Source: Cryptococcus deneoformans JEC21 (taxonomy: Eukaryota > Basidiomycota > Tremellomycetes > Tremellales > Cryptococcaceae). Taken from it: a stretch of DNA of 64,000 bases. The DNA lies in contig NC_006687.1 of assembly GCF_000091045.1 (NCBI RefSeq), forward strand, positions 796,001 through 860,000. Reading direction: 5' to 3'. Numbering within the stretch: the stretch's first letter is position 1; every line of letters begins with the position of its first letter. The notes beneath the pieces are model-generated. The model was not told the DNA's origin, searched no databases, and saw only the letters and a list, made by a program, of their open reading frames with translations. Below are positions 1-9,899 of the stretch, one piece after another. The position numbers were made by a program, and so were the translations under genes.

Positions 1-1
1 T

Positions 2-3000
2 AAAGTGCCTACTCACAATACCAGAGACTGCTCTCTCAGGAAGTTCAGCAATAACCACAGTCAGTCAGGTCAGGCTAGGGTGGGTACCGGTGAGTCTGCT
101 AAGGCAGAGGAGCTGGCATCTACCTTCCATGCTGTAGCAGCAACTACAACCTGTTTCCATGACAACTCCTTCATAGTGGACTCAGGGGCTTCACACCACA
201 TGGTTAGCAACAAAGGCTTACTTCACAACTATGGGCCAGCAACAATTGTCAGAAGTGTAAAGATTGGTAATGGCACTATCCTTCCAGTCGCTGGCCAGGG
301 AACTATGACCATTGGAGCTACCACTCTTCAGCAAGTCCTCCATGTTCCCCAACTCCAGTGCAACCTTCTCGCTGTTAACAAGGTCCCATCTGGTTTCCAC
401 TGGGCATTCAGCAGCAGTAAAGGTGAACTTTTTGATCAATCTAACCAGGTCTGCTTGTCTGCCCCATTCAAAGATGGTGCCTACTCCCTGCAGGTAGATC
501 CATCTGGCCATGCCTATCCTGTTCAACTGGCTGATACTCTCTCAGAATGGCATCATAAGCTAGGGCATTTGGGGATTGAGAAAGTGGTTAGGCTTGCAAA
601 AGAAGGGAGACTTGGTCAGAATAATCAATTGAAGAATGCAAATGCTGGTGATACCAAAGATTTCTATTGTGAAGCATGTATTAAGGGGAAAACTGGGCGA
701 CTTCCTTCACCACCTGAACCCAACATCAGAGCTTCCAGGCCACTTGAACTATTGCATATCGACATCTGGGGACCAGCACCAGTCGCTTCCAAGGGAGGTA
801 TGCGATACTTCCTGACTGTCTATGATGATTACAGCCACCGGATTTCCCTCACCTTGATGAGAATGAAGTCTGAGACACTGCAGAGTTTCAAAAACTTTGT
901 CAATCATGCTGAAACTCAGACTGGTCATAAGGTTCAATCTATTCGGTCTGATAGGGGCGGAGAATTTACATCAGCAGCATTCCAGAGGTATATCAGGGAG
1001 AAAGGGATTGAGCATGTCATGGTGCCACCTGATGCTCATGCACAGAATGGGAGAGTGGAGAGGGTGCATCTTACTATCCTCAATGGTGTGAGAACTTTGC
1101 TTGTGGAGACTGGACTGCCAGCTAGCTTCTGGGGTGAGGCTGCTAAATACATTGCCTTCTCTCGCAACTGCTCCTTTGACTCCAACAATGGAATTCCCTT
1201 TGAACGCTGGTATGGCAAGAAACTGTTGTTCACTCAACTTCACGCATTTGGAGAAAATATTTTCTTTAGGGATTATACCAACACCAACAAATTGAAGCCT
1301 CGCTATCGACAAGGAAGGTTTATGGGGTATGCCAGTGATAGCAGCACTTCCAGTTATCGAATTCTGGATGATGAAGACAAGAAGATCAAGGTGTCAAGGG
1401 ATACCATTTTGCCAAAGAAGCTGGACATTCCTCATTCCAAGATGCCAGCAAGGGGGAGTATTCTTAGGCTGGAGGAGTGGGATGACAACAAGAACAGAGA
1501 CACATCAACACATGCTCAAGATCCATTGGCAGAAATACCTGACAGAATCATCCCTGCCCCCATGGAAGTGAATCCTCAGGATGAAGTAAGACCTAGAGCA
1601 GTTCCAGCTGAGCATCAATCACCCATGGAGCTTCTTCGTAGGCTGGCAAGGTATGACACTGGAATACAGCAACAACCTGAGGCATCACCATCATCCAACG
1701 CATCAGAAGAGACAAACAGTGATGTTTCATCCATTGATCCTCTTGCCCTGACTGACAATCCAGAGACCTGGGGTACTATCGCAACAGCTCTGAATGCTAT
1801 GGCAATCAACACACCCAATACCTACAGAGAAGCTATTCAGTCAGGCGAGGGGGAGCAGTGGCATCAGGCTATGATGGAAGAATTGGAAAAGATGGAGAAG
1901 TATAATGTGTGGAAGGTGGTGGATAGGGCACCAGGACAGAGGGTCCTGAAGGCAAGATGGGTTTATACCAGGAAGATTGATGGGACAACAGGGAAACCAG
2001 CAGCATACAAGGCAAGATGGGTTGCCAAAGGATTTTCTCAAAAGGCTGGAATTGATTACAATGAGGTCTTCTCTGCTGTTGCCCACAAAGACTCGATTAG
2101 GGTATTCCTCTCTCTGGTCAACCATCTTGACATGGAATGTGACCAGGTGGATATCAAGGCAGCCTTTCTCAATGGCGATCTCGAAGAAACCATCTATCTT
2201 GAAGCACCAGAAGGAAGCGACATCCCAGCAAACAAGATCCTACTCTTGAACAAGTCACTCTATGGGTTGCGACAGTCACCAAGATGTTTCAACAAAGCAC
2301 TTGATCAGTGGTTAAAGTCTCAAGGGCTGAAGCCAACCAGAGCTGACCCCTGCTTCTATGTTCGACGTTGTGAGGGGGAATTGCTCATGCTCTCTGTCCA
2401 TGTGGATGATCAGCTCATTGCCTGCAATTCAAGAAAGACATTGGACGAATTCAAGCAGGCACTTAACAGCAAATTTGAGTGCTCTGACTCTGGGCCTGCT
2501 GGCTACTTCCTGGGCATCAATATATACCGGGACAGGCCACAGAAGAAACTCTATCTCTCCCAGGAGCATTATATGGAGTCCCTGCTTGACCGCTTTGACA
2601 TGTCCAATTGCAATCCAGCAAAGACGCCTCTTCCTTCAGGCTTCAAACCGATTCCAGCAACAGATCAAGAGCATGAGCTAGCACAACATCGACCATATCC
2701 AAAGCTAGTGGGCTCTATTCTCTATGCAGCAACAGTGACACGGCCAGATCTAGCCCATGCAGCAAGTGTTCTGTCAAGATTCATCAGCAAATGGAATGAG
2801 TCCCATTGGCTTGCAGCGAAACATTGTCTGAGGTATATCAGAGGCACTTCAGATCTTTCATTGACCTTTGATGCCCACTCAAGCAAGCGAGTTGCACTGG
2901 GATACGTTGATGCAGATTGGGGAGGAGACCTTGACACAAGGAGGTCCACCACTGGTTATGTTTTCAAGATATATGGAGGTGTAGTTGGCTGGAAATCAAA

Positions 3001-3385
3001 GAGGCAACCTACTGTGGCTCTCTCAACCACAGAGGCCGAATACATGGCCTCCGCTGATGCAGCAAAGCAGGCTATTTGGCTAAGGCTGCTCTTGGATGAT
3101 ATAGGACTTGGCCTGGGTGATCAGCCACTCCAGCTGCTCAATGACAATGCTGGGGCCATTGCCTTGTCAAAGAATCCAGTGAACCATGAAAAGTCTAAAC
3201 ACATTGATATGAGGCATCATTTCATTCGAGAGAAGGTTGAGGATAAGGCTATCTCACTTGCCCATGTCCCATCAGTGGAAAACATTGCTGATCTTCTGAC
3301 AAAGAGCCTTCCAGCTGAAGCTTTTGTCAAGTTGTGCCATCTCCTTGGAATGCAGAGGTTGGATCAAGGGGGAGTGTCAAAATGA
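2..3385 (+). CDS. copia gag-pol polyprotein (C-terminal 1127 codons)
   Basis: The open frame enters from the window edge, so no start codon is visible. Aspartic protease DSGA is encoded at 179-190. The HHCC zinc domain of integrase follows (HHKLGH, later CEACIKG). The integrase core carries HIDIWGP, SDRGGEF and NGRVER as its D, D and E. Reverse transcriptase shows DQVDIKAAFLNG, SLYGLRQSPR and an HVDD active site in place of the usual YVDD. RNase H has DADWGGD and STTEAEY. The stop TGA (3383-3385) lies inside the 3' LTR. Compared with Copia-B, I see H for Q, N for K, K for M, E for K and A for T changes. The visible frame has no internal stop. Confidence 0.93.
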   Translation, partial: KVPTHNTRDCSLRKFSNNHSQSGQARVGTGESAKAEELASTFHAVAATTTCFHDNSFIVDSGASHHMVSNKGLLHNYGPATIVRSVKIGNGTILPVAGQGTMTIGATTLQQVLHVPQLQCNLLAVNKVPSGFHWAFSSSKGELFDQSNQVCLSAPFKDGAYSLQVDPSGHAYPVQLADTLSEWHHKLGHLGIEKVVRLAKEGRLGQNNQLKNANAGDTKDFYCEACIKGKTGRLPSPPEPNIRASRPLELLHIDIWGPAPVASKGGMRYFLTVYDDYSHRISLTLMRMKSETLQSFKNFVNHAETQTGHKVQSIRSDRGGEFTSAAFQRYIREKGIEHVMVPPDAHAQNGRVERVHLTILNGVRTLLVETGLPASFWGEAAKYIAFSRNCSFDSNNGIPFERWYGKKLLFTQLHAFGENIFFRDYTNTNKLKPRYRQGRFMGYASDSSTSSYRILDDEDKKIKVSRDTILPKKLDIPHSKMPARGSILRLEEWDDNKNRDTSTHAQDPLAEIPDRIIPAPMEVNPQDEVRPRAVPAEHQSPMELLRRLARYDTGIQQQPEASPSSNASEETNSDVSSIDPLALTDNPETWGTIATALNAMAINTPNTYREAIQSGEGEQWHQAMMEELEKMEKYNVWKVVDRAPGQRVLKARWVYTRKIDGTTGKPAAYKARWVAKGFSQKAGIDYNEVFSAVAHKDSIRVFLSLVNHLDMECDQVDIKAAFLNGDLEETIYLEAPEGSDIPANKILLLNKSLYGLRQSPRCFNKALDQWLKSQGLKPTRADPCFYVRRCEGELLMLSVHVDDQLIACNSRKTLDEFKQALNSKFECSDSGPAGYFLGINIYRDRPQKKLYLSQEHYMESLLDRFDMSNCNPAKTPLPSGFKPIPATDQEHELAQHRPYPKLVGSILYAATVTRPDLAHAASVLSRFISKWNESHWLAAKHCLRYIRGTSDLSLTFDAHSSKRVALGYVDADWGGDLDTRRSTTGYVFKIYGGVVGWKSKRQPTVALSTTEAEYMASADAAKQAIWLRLLLDDIGLGLGDQPLQLLNDNAGAIALSKNPVNHEKSKHIDMRHHFIREKVEDKAISLAHVPSVENIADLLTKSLPAEAFVKLCHLLGMQRLDQGGVSK

Positions 3386-3649
3386 TTGATCCAACCTGGA
3401 TCTGGAGAGATCAGTAGGGATCTGGAGAGATCAGTAGGGATCTGGAGGCATGGGAATTGTTGGTGGAGGCATGGGAATTGTTGGTGGTGGCATGGGAAGA
3501 AGGGGAGATTAGATTACATAAGCCAGGACACTTACAATATCGAAACAAATAAAGACAAAGGATTGTAGAATAGTTTCCATGCAACTTAGACATCTCTGGC
3601 AATCGACACCGCGTGCTCAAGCTCTCTCTAGACAACTCTACATCTGACA
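3375..3649 (+). repeat. Copia-A 3' LTR
   Basis: It begins TGTCAAAATG and ends CATCTGACA, with TG...CA ends and a short inverted repeat. It is preceded by a purine tract AAGGGGGAG. It contains short tandem units: GATCTGGAGAGATCAGTAGG twice and a 21-bp unit around GGCATGGGAATTGTTGGTGG. The repeat numbers differ from the Copia-B LTRs. Confidence 0.93.
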
Positions 3650-4437
3650 GAGGCTTGAGGTTTGAGGCGAGCATGAGTGGGTTGATCCCGGTTCTCCAAG
3701 TACTTGACAACTGTCAGTTCTAACAGGTTGCGTACCTCGTCCAAGCTTCCATTCCTGAACTCCGGCGTCGTCATCAAACGAATGAATAATGGCTCGGGAC
3801 AAGCGCCGCGGTAAAGGGTGGCCATAGAGGTGTCACTGGGATAGAGGTCAGTGCCCATCAAATTGTGTCGGTGTTGTATGGCTTGGTTATCGAAGGTTTC
3901 CCAGTCGCTAACCTGATTGAACTGTAGGCGGAGGAGGGAACGAAGTTCTTTCTGATCCCATGCGAGCGGCATCGCTGCCTTTTTGAAAGCCACTGTCCAT
4001 GCGTCCCATCCCGACTCGCCATCTGCTTCCATCATCCGACCAGTAGTCCTCACCCATGCTTTCAGCGCGGTACATTCGATAGAGTTGTTCGCCACCTCCA
4101 GGATAATGACTCGCAGTTTCTCTGTCTGGGCGTCGTCATCTTGAGGGGAAAAAAGCGAATTAGTCCGGAGAAGCTTCTCTAGACGATCAATGTGAAGAAG
4201 GACAGCTGGAGCATCACGAATGGGACCAGTAAAGTTCGGAATGCTGGACGCTTGTGGGATAGTTACTTCTCGAGGTTTGTGATTCCCCTGAGTACCGAAG
4301 AGGCTTTGCTGACTGGTTAATTTCGACAGGTGGAGGATAACTGCTGCCACCTGAGCATTGATGTCTCCTTCGGCAGGAGATGCGTTTGCCTCCTCCGAGG
4401 GAGGAGTGTCTTTGAGCGTTTGACCCTTGGGGGGCAT
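3650..4437 (-). pseudogene. Gyp2-A gag, N-terminal 263 codons, cut by Copia-A
   Basis: This is the start of a Ty3/gypsy gag-pol frame beginning MPPKGQTLKD at 4437. It is nearly identical to the first part of the Gyp2-B frame at 23108. It is capsid-like gag with no zinc knuckle yet. The reading stops where Copia-A inserted; the C-terminal side would lie beyond the left edge. I see S for L and R for H differences from Gyp2-B. The 67-bp leader (4438-4504) separates the ATG from the LTR and carries several GCGTTTG words. Confidence 0.9.
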
Positions 4438-4502
4438 GAGGGGCGTTTGAGCGTTTGGTGAGTGGGCGTTTGGCGTTATTTTGTGTGCGTTGTTTTGAAA
4501 AA

Positions 4503-4526
4503 AGTGTAGACACTGGGTGTCTCACT
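4503..4526 (-). promoter_or_regulatory. U5/leader junction hairpin, Gyp2-A
   Basis: Sense strand reads AGTG, AGACAC, CCA, GTGTCT, A, CACT and then T6. A 4-bp outer stem and a 6-bp inner stem close a 3-nt loop, with one bulged A. The last CT and the T run belong to the leader, not to the LTR. Confidence 0.6.
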
Positions 4527-4937
4527 AAGTGTCGTAGTAGTATAGTGTGTAGTTGACTAGCAAAACATGCACTGGTTGTAATACATGTGGATTGAGTATT
4601 GAAGAACTACAACAATATGCGACTACTATTTTACTAAGTACCAACTGTGTGTCAGAAAGTAAAGTTACACACATCAAATGCCACGTCATTACTAAGTATT
4701 TCAAATGTAACATTATACACATGGAATGTTACATAATCTGGATGAATACATACACAACAAATATAGCTGAATATTCATACAGCTTATACATGGGAATGCA
4801 TGCATGTAAATGCACTGCATAAATTCCTGCATGTAAATGCAATGCATAAATTCCTGCATATGCAATATGCATAGGAGGATGCATGCACAAAGACTGCATG
4901 CATAGGGAATAAATGAGTATAGTGCTCTGCACTTACA
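4505..4937 (-). repeat. Gyp2-A 5' LTR (433 bp)
   Basis: Sense strand begins TGTAAGTGCAGAGC and ends GTGTCTACA. It has the same length as the LTR copies at 22608-23040 and 40634-41066. It is rich in palindromic ATGCAT/GCATGC words. The flanking CCCAA (4938-4942) is the complement of TTGGG, the duplication around Gyp2-B, so this junction is the same insertion event in a duplicated copy. Confidence 0.93.
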
Positions 4938-7900
4938 CCCAAGCCTCCTGCCAACCTGCATAGTCCTGCGCTGTATCGCGACTGAGCCACCGAGCCTTGG
5001 GGCCTTCACCGGCGAGGCGGGCGCGCACTTGGTAAACCTTTGGATGATTTCCCTTGGGGGTGAGGGTGCGGTCTTCAAGGATTTGGAGGATGCGTGGCGA
5101 GGAAACTGCCGGGCGGTCGAGTAGGCGAGGAACCGCGTGCTGGTGATACTGTTCGGACTCCCGGTATGGCTTGAGGCGCGAAACATGGCGGCGAGGCGTC
5201 GACTGTGTTGAGGTGACGGGGACATCCAATTCATAGAGTGATTGCTCAGGAAAGGCCTGGAGGATGGTGAAGGGGCCTTCCCAGCGGGGCATGAACTTCG
5301 CAGAACGGTTAGTGGCGGTCTTATATTCGTGACGGAACTCAGCTGTGTTCAAGTAGACTTTGTCTCCCGGGTGGTAAACAGGGTCCGGCCGACGATGTTT
5401 GTTGGCTTGAACACTTTGCCGATGCTTAGCGAGAAGCAGTTCGTCACGAGCGATGCCCTCTTCGAGGGCCATGCATTGGGCAGCGAGATCCCATTCGGAA
5501 GCCGTAGGTTGAGCGAGGGACGGATCCGTAGCTGATGTTGAGGGGAGGAGCGGCGGAGTGAGTGACAGGCGTTTTCCGAAAACGAGCTCGGCGGGGGTGT
5601 GGTGGGTTGAGCGTCGGATGGTGTTGTTCATTGCGAAGGCGACCCGCTGTAGGTTAGCTGCCCAATTTCGGCCTTGGTCGTCAGTCCAGGTGCGCAGGAT
5701 CTGAATGACTGTCTTGTTAGATCGTTCTGATATACCATCGGTCTGGGGGTGATATGCTGTGGACATCTTTAGCTTAGTGCCCAGGAGGGAATTCAACCGA
5801 CGCCATGACGCAGCAGTGAATAACTTATCGCGGTCTGAGACGATGGATTGTGGTACCCCATATTTAGAAACCCAGTGGTCGTAGTAGAGTTGAGCGAAAG
5901 CGGAGGACGTGAGCGTCGTGACTGTTGGTATGAGAGCGACCCAACCGGTGAGGCGATCGGTAATGACGATGAGATAGTCGAAGCTGTGTGATTGCGGTAG
6001 TGGCCCCACGAAGTCTATGCCTATGTCGGAGAATTTGGCGGGAGGAACTGGTAATGAGTGTAGTAGTCCGGGAGGTTTGGTGGTGGTAGCTTTGGATGTC
6101 TGACAGGCTGGGCAAGTGCTGACAAAGTCCTTTACGTCACTAGCCATACCATCCCAGAAGTACTTACAACGCAATAGTTCAAGTGTTTTCTCCACCCCGA
6201 AATGGCCCATCGCATCGTGACATTCCTGTAGGCACTGTTCTCGCAAGGTGAGTACGTCGGGAATGCAGAGCCGGTCCTCATATGTCAGCACCGTTCTGAC
6301 CCCCCGTGCTCCGTTGACTTCGGTAGTGCGGACACCCGGAGGGCAGCGGTCCACTTCCCTCCAAATACTCATTACCGGGTCCTGCCCGTACCCTTCAGCT
6401 ACTTCATCTAGGAAGGTTGCGTTTGGTGAGAGAACCATCATGGTGAGGGCGTTGACGTGGGCGTCGGAGTTGCGGAGCCGGGAGAAAGCGTCGGCGATGA
6501 CATTAGTGGCCCCTGGAATGTGGGAAATCTGGAGGTCGTAATCGGCGAGTACTAGTAGCCACCGCTTCTGACGTTCGGACAGATTTGGTTGTTGAAAGAA
6601 CCACTTGAGAGTCGCATGGTCCGTCATGACGTGCACCGGGACGCCGAGAAGTAGAGGCCGCCACTCTTTGAGGGCGTGGATGATGGCGCATAACTCTTTT
6701 TCGTGTACCGGATAATTTCGTTCGGCGGCGGTGAGAGAGCGGGAATCGTAGGCGATAGGTTGAGCGTTGTCGGGGGATAAACCCGTGCCCAACCAGGCGC
6801 CGAGGCCGGTATTGCTTGCGTCGGTGAAAAGGTAGAGATTGGTTTGACCTGCGAGGATAGCTTCATGGGAAAGAGGGGACAGACCTGTGATACGTGCCAC
6901 CATTTCCTTCAGCGCCTCAAACGCATCTTGCGCCGACGTTGTCCACTTCCATACCCAACTCAGTGATTCTAATCGCTCGGCTGGGAGGCCCTTAGCTAGT
7001 TGACGTTTACGGGATTCATACGCTTTCTCTGCTGTCTTGTTCGGAGGGAGAAGAGCCGTGAGAACGGACGTCTTGGTGGCGATGTGTGGGATGAATTTGC
7101 GTAAATACTGGAGAAGGCCAAGAAAAGATCGGAGGTCTTTCACACAACCGGGAGATGGCCATGCGCGTAGTGCTTCGACTTTCTTCAGATCTGGCCCAAT
7201 GTGATTGGGGGAGATTACGTGGCCCAGGAAGGATACTGAGTCGACGAAAAATTTCGACTTGCTAGGCGAGCAAACAAACCCGCTGTTACGTAAAGCCGTG
7301 AGAACCGCGCGGATATTTTTCGCTAAGTCAGAGTCGGTTGCGCCCCAAATGATGATATCATCGACATAAGCTTCACAACAAACGCTGATGAGGTTACGTA
7401 AAGCCTCGTTGAGGCGGCGTTGTTGTGTTGCCGGCGAGTTGCACGTGCCTTGCGGCATCACAACCCATTCGTATAAACCCCAGGGAGTGCTGATTGCCGT
7501 TTTCTCGATATCGGGCTCGTGCATGAGCGTCTGAAAAAATGCATCGGTAAGGTCGAGTTTGGCGAAAACCTTGCCACGGGCGGCGCGTTGGAGAATGTCG
7601 TCAATGTTGGGAACCGGGGTGCGATCTTTAACCGTGACACTGTTGAGGCCGCGAAAATCGCAGAGGAACCGGAATTTGCCATTTTCTTTCTTAATGAGGA
7701 AAGCAGGGGCAGCCCAAGGGGAACTGGATGGACGGAGGCGGCCTGCGGTACGGTGTTTCTCGATTTCTTGTCGAAGGGTGTCGCGCCACGCTAACGGTAC
7801 TCGAAATCCAGCTCGAGCGACAGGCATCGCATCAGGAAGAATGTTTATTCGGTGGCGGACTTGGGAGGTGGACGAACAAATGGGCGGGTAGTGGGAAACG

Positions 7901-8003
7901 TCAGAGATATTGGCTGGAAGGATGTCGGCAAATTCACGGAGGATGGCGTCGGAGTGGGAGTGGCGTTCAGTGCTTACAGTCGGGGATTCGACTGGTGTGA
8001 TGG
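4938..8003 (-). pseudogene. Gyp4-A pol: RT, RNase H, integrase segment
   Basis: One uninterrupted gypsy pol frame runs from the RT N-terminal region (8003 side) to near the C-terminus, where Gyp2-A is inserted. RT has KLDLTDAFFQ, VMPQGTCNSPATQQ and YVDDIIIW. RNase H has TDASNTGLGAWL. Integrase has the zinc region HDAMGHFG...CPACQ, then GIDFVGPL, SDRDKLF and QTDGISERSNK. The C-terminal part (RILQILEDR...) resembles a degenerate chromodomain, which is an inference. The upstream half (gag, protease) lies at 19175-20306, separated by Gyp1 and an LTR scrap. About 80 bp present in Gyp4-B (43314-43393) are missing at the break. Confidence 0.9.
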
Positions 8004-8505
8004 TGTAGGCACTGGGGGTGCCTCACTGCGTTCGGTTGGCGTTCGAGAAGGATGGGCGTTCATGGTATAGGTCTAGAGGGCGTTCGGATGCGTTCGAGGA
8101 AGCGTTCGGTGTTTGTTTATAGTTATAGTGGTCTACTGGATGCGAAACTAGCAATGGTTGATATGCATGAGTTTCGCTTAGAGAAAGAGAAAACTATAAC
8201 TATGTATGAGATCTATATATATATGTATGTGTGGATGTATGCAGAAACAAACAGAAGTCCATCGAAAAAAAGGGGCAGAGATCCGGCGAAGTCCGCCGCC
8301 GCGTTTCGGCAGCAATTGCCGGTCCTATGCATGAGAATAAAATATCATGCATAGGATAAGGCCGGACAGAGCTCGATGCCGCGTTTCGGCGAAGTCCGAA
8401 AAACGCGTTTCGGCATCAAATCTCACTTACCAACATCGACCAATGCATAGGAATAAATCCTACCATATGGTGAGAATGAATGGTGGTAAGGGCTCTGCAC
8501 TTACA
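8004..8505 (-). repeat. Gyp1 3' LTR (502 bp)
   Basis: Sense strand starts TGTAAGTGCAGAGCCC and ends GTGCCTACA. It has a TATATATATAG run that could be a TATA element, two GCCGCGTTTCGG-type words, and a cluster of GCGTTCG (plus-strand sense) near 8030-8110. Its length equals that of the 5' LTR. Confidence 0.93.
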
Positions 8506-8874
8506 CTCTCCCCTGTCCAGATGAGGGCCAGGGGAAGACTCGACGACTCGACCGGACCAAAAGATGAAAGAAAGAATTAAGAGAAAGGGCAAAGGAACGT
8601 AAAATTGAAAAGGAGGGAATAGAGGCAAAAGAACGAATGATCACCAGGCCGTGGGGCCTGCCAGCGCCCCCCTGTTAACACGTTACTTTCCAAATCCATC
8701 CACGTTGGAAGGACTGGGCAGGAGAACACTCTGTGAGAAAGTCCTGTTAATTTAGTCTTGCTGAGCGCAAGCCAGGGAAAAAAAACCAATAATGGCCAAA
8801 AAACCCACAGAGAAGCGCAAGCAGCCCCCGAATTACACGGAAAGAGAGACAGAAAAAGAAAACACCAAGGGGAC
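8506..8874 (-). other. Gyp1 3' untranslated region with polypurine tract
   Basis: This noncoding interval lies between the pol stop codon and the 3' LTR. The minus-strand tract GGGGAGAG abuts the LTR and is the expected plus-strand primer. The same interval, diverged, is found in Gyp5 at 34106-34464. I see no gene in it. Confidence 0.75.
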
Positions 8875-9344
8875 TCACAATGCCAATTCGTCTTCACCTA
8901 TGTATTCGTCATAAAGAGTCTGGAAGCCATCATAGGCGCGTAAATCGTCGATGTTCCGCCATTGACCGTTCGGGCTGTCGCCAGATAGTACTACCCGGAG
9001 TTGCCTTTGGCCTCGGTACTTCCGGTCGTCCAGGATCTGGAGAATGCGGTGACGGTCGGTGTCAGGCGGTTGGGTGACAGGCGAGGTTTGATGGAACCGA
9101 GGAGACGACAGGTATGGCTTGAGGAGGTGGCCGTGAAATTTGGAGTAAGTTCGGTCATTCATATGGAGACGGTACACTGAAAGAGTAGGGTCAGCTTCCT
9201 GCACTTGGTAAGGCCCCTGGAAGCGGGGGAAGAACTTAGCAGCGCGATATTCCCCGTCTCCAGCACGAAACTCCTTCAACCTATTTCGGGTATCCAACCA
9301 CACCCAATCCCCAACCTTGTAAACTACTTCCGGACGGCGATGGC
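8875..9344 (-). pseudogene. Gyp1 pol C-terminal part, cut off by Copia-B
   Basis: These are the last about 155 codons of the Gyp1 polyprotein, ending YIGEDELAL with stop at 8875-8877. They cover the integrase C-terminal domain (GDWVWLDTRNR, GPYQVQEADP) and a chromodomain-like tail (RILQILDDRKY...RNIDDL). They are continuous with the frame at 14256-18444 once Copia-B and one copy of its ATGGC duplication are ignored. The match to Gyp5 (34465 onward) is close in the integrase part and weaker in the tail. Confidence 0.9.
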
Positions 9345-9620
9345 TGTCAGAATGAATGATCCAACCTGGATCTGGAGAGATCAGTAGGGATCTGGAGGCA
9401 TGGGAATTGTTAGTGGAGGCATGGGAATTGCTGGTGGAGGCATGGGAATTGTTGGTGGTGGCATGGGAAGAAGGGGAGATTAGATTACATAAGCCAGGAC
9501 ACTTACAATATCGAAACAAATAAAGACAAAGGATTGTAGAATAGTTTCCATGCAACTTAGACATCTCTGGCAATCGACACCGCGTGCTCAAGCTCTCTCT
9601 AGACAACTCTACATCTGACA
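9345..9620 (+). repeat. Copia-B 5' LTR (276 bp)
   Basis: It starts TGTCAGA and ends TCTGACA, a perfect 7-bp inverted repeat. It holds three GGCATGGGAATTG units and one GATCTGGAGAGATC unit. Confidence 0.95.
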
Positions 9621-9631
9621 GGTTATGAGCC
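9621..9631 (+). promoter_or_regulatory. Primer binding site, initiator tRNA-Met anticodon arm
   Basis: GGTTATGAGCC directly follows the LTR. It is the reverse complement of GGCTCATAACC, the anticodon arm of initiator tRNA-Met. Drosophila copia and relatives prime from such a half tRNA rather than from the CCA end. There is no TGG-type site here. Confidence 0.75.
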
Positions 9632-9899
9632 TTGCTGCTTAACAGCACTAGACTCTAGCAAACACATCAGTCAACCAACACAAATCCTGCAGGTCACTAT
9701 TGCATTAGTACCACAGGTACTGCTTGATACCAACAAGTGGTGAGAAAATCTGGTGCCCCCCAGTGGCAAGTCACTGCGCCTAGTGCACAAGCAAACTTGC
9801 CTTGCGTTAGCTAAGTACAACCTGGACGTCTCTTTATCTCTATTACAAAGAACACGACTCTCACTTCTCCTATAGAGCTCTGAAAGCTACACACACATC

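Larger units (their letters stand above)
1..3649 (+). mobile_element. Copia-A, Ty1/copia LTR retrotransposon, 5' truncated by window edge
   Basis: This is the right-hand part of a copia-type element; its 5' LTR, leader and most of gag lie left of the window. The order protease, integrase, reverse transcriptase, RNase H is the copia order. It ends in a 275-bp LTR (3375-3649). After the LTR, Gyp2-A gag resumes with GAGGC (3650-3654), presumably half of the 5-bp target duplication. The sequence is nearly identical to Copia-B, with a handful of substitutions, so the two copies are recent relatives. Confidence 0.95.
3650..6294. repeat. left arm of a 2645-bp inverted duplication
   Basis: The reverse complement of this interval matches 21251-23895 over an equal length with only scattered substitutions. 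It includes the Gyp2 LTR joined to Gyp4 pol at the same base. The outer end is where Copia-A inserted; the inner end has no visible feature in the left copy. Confidence 0.85.

Noticed and set aside
5034..5110. Gyp4 C-terminal tail as a true chromodomain
   Set aside because: Only a loose resemblance (RILQILEDR, later W); it needs a profile search. Left as an inference in the entries.
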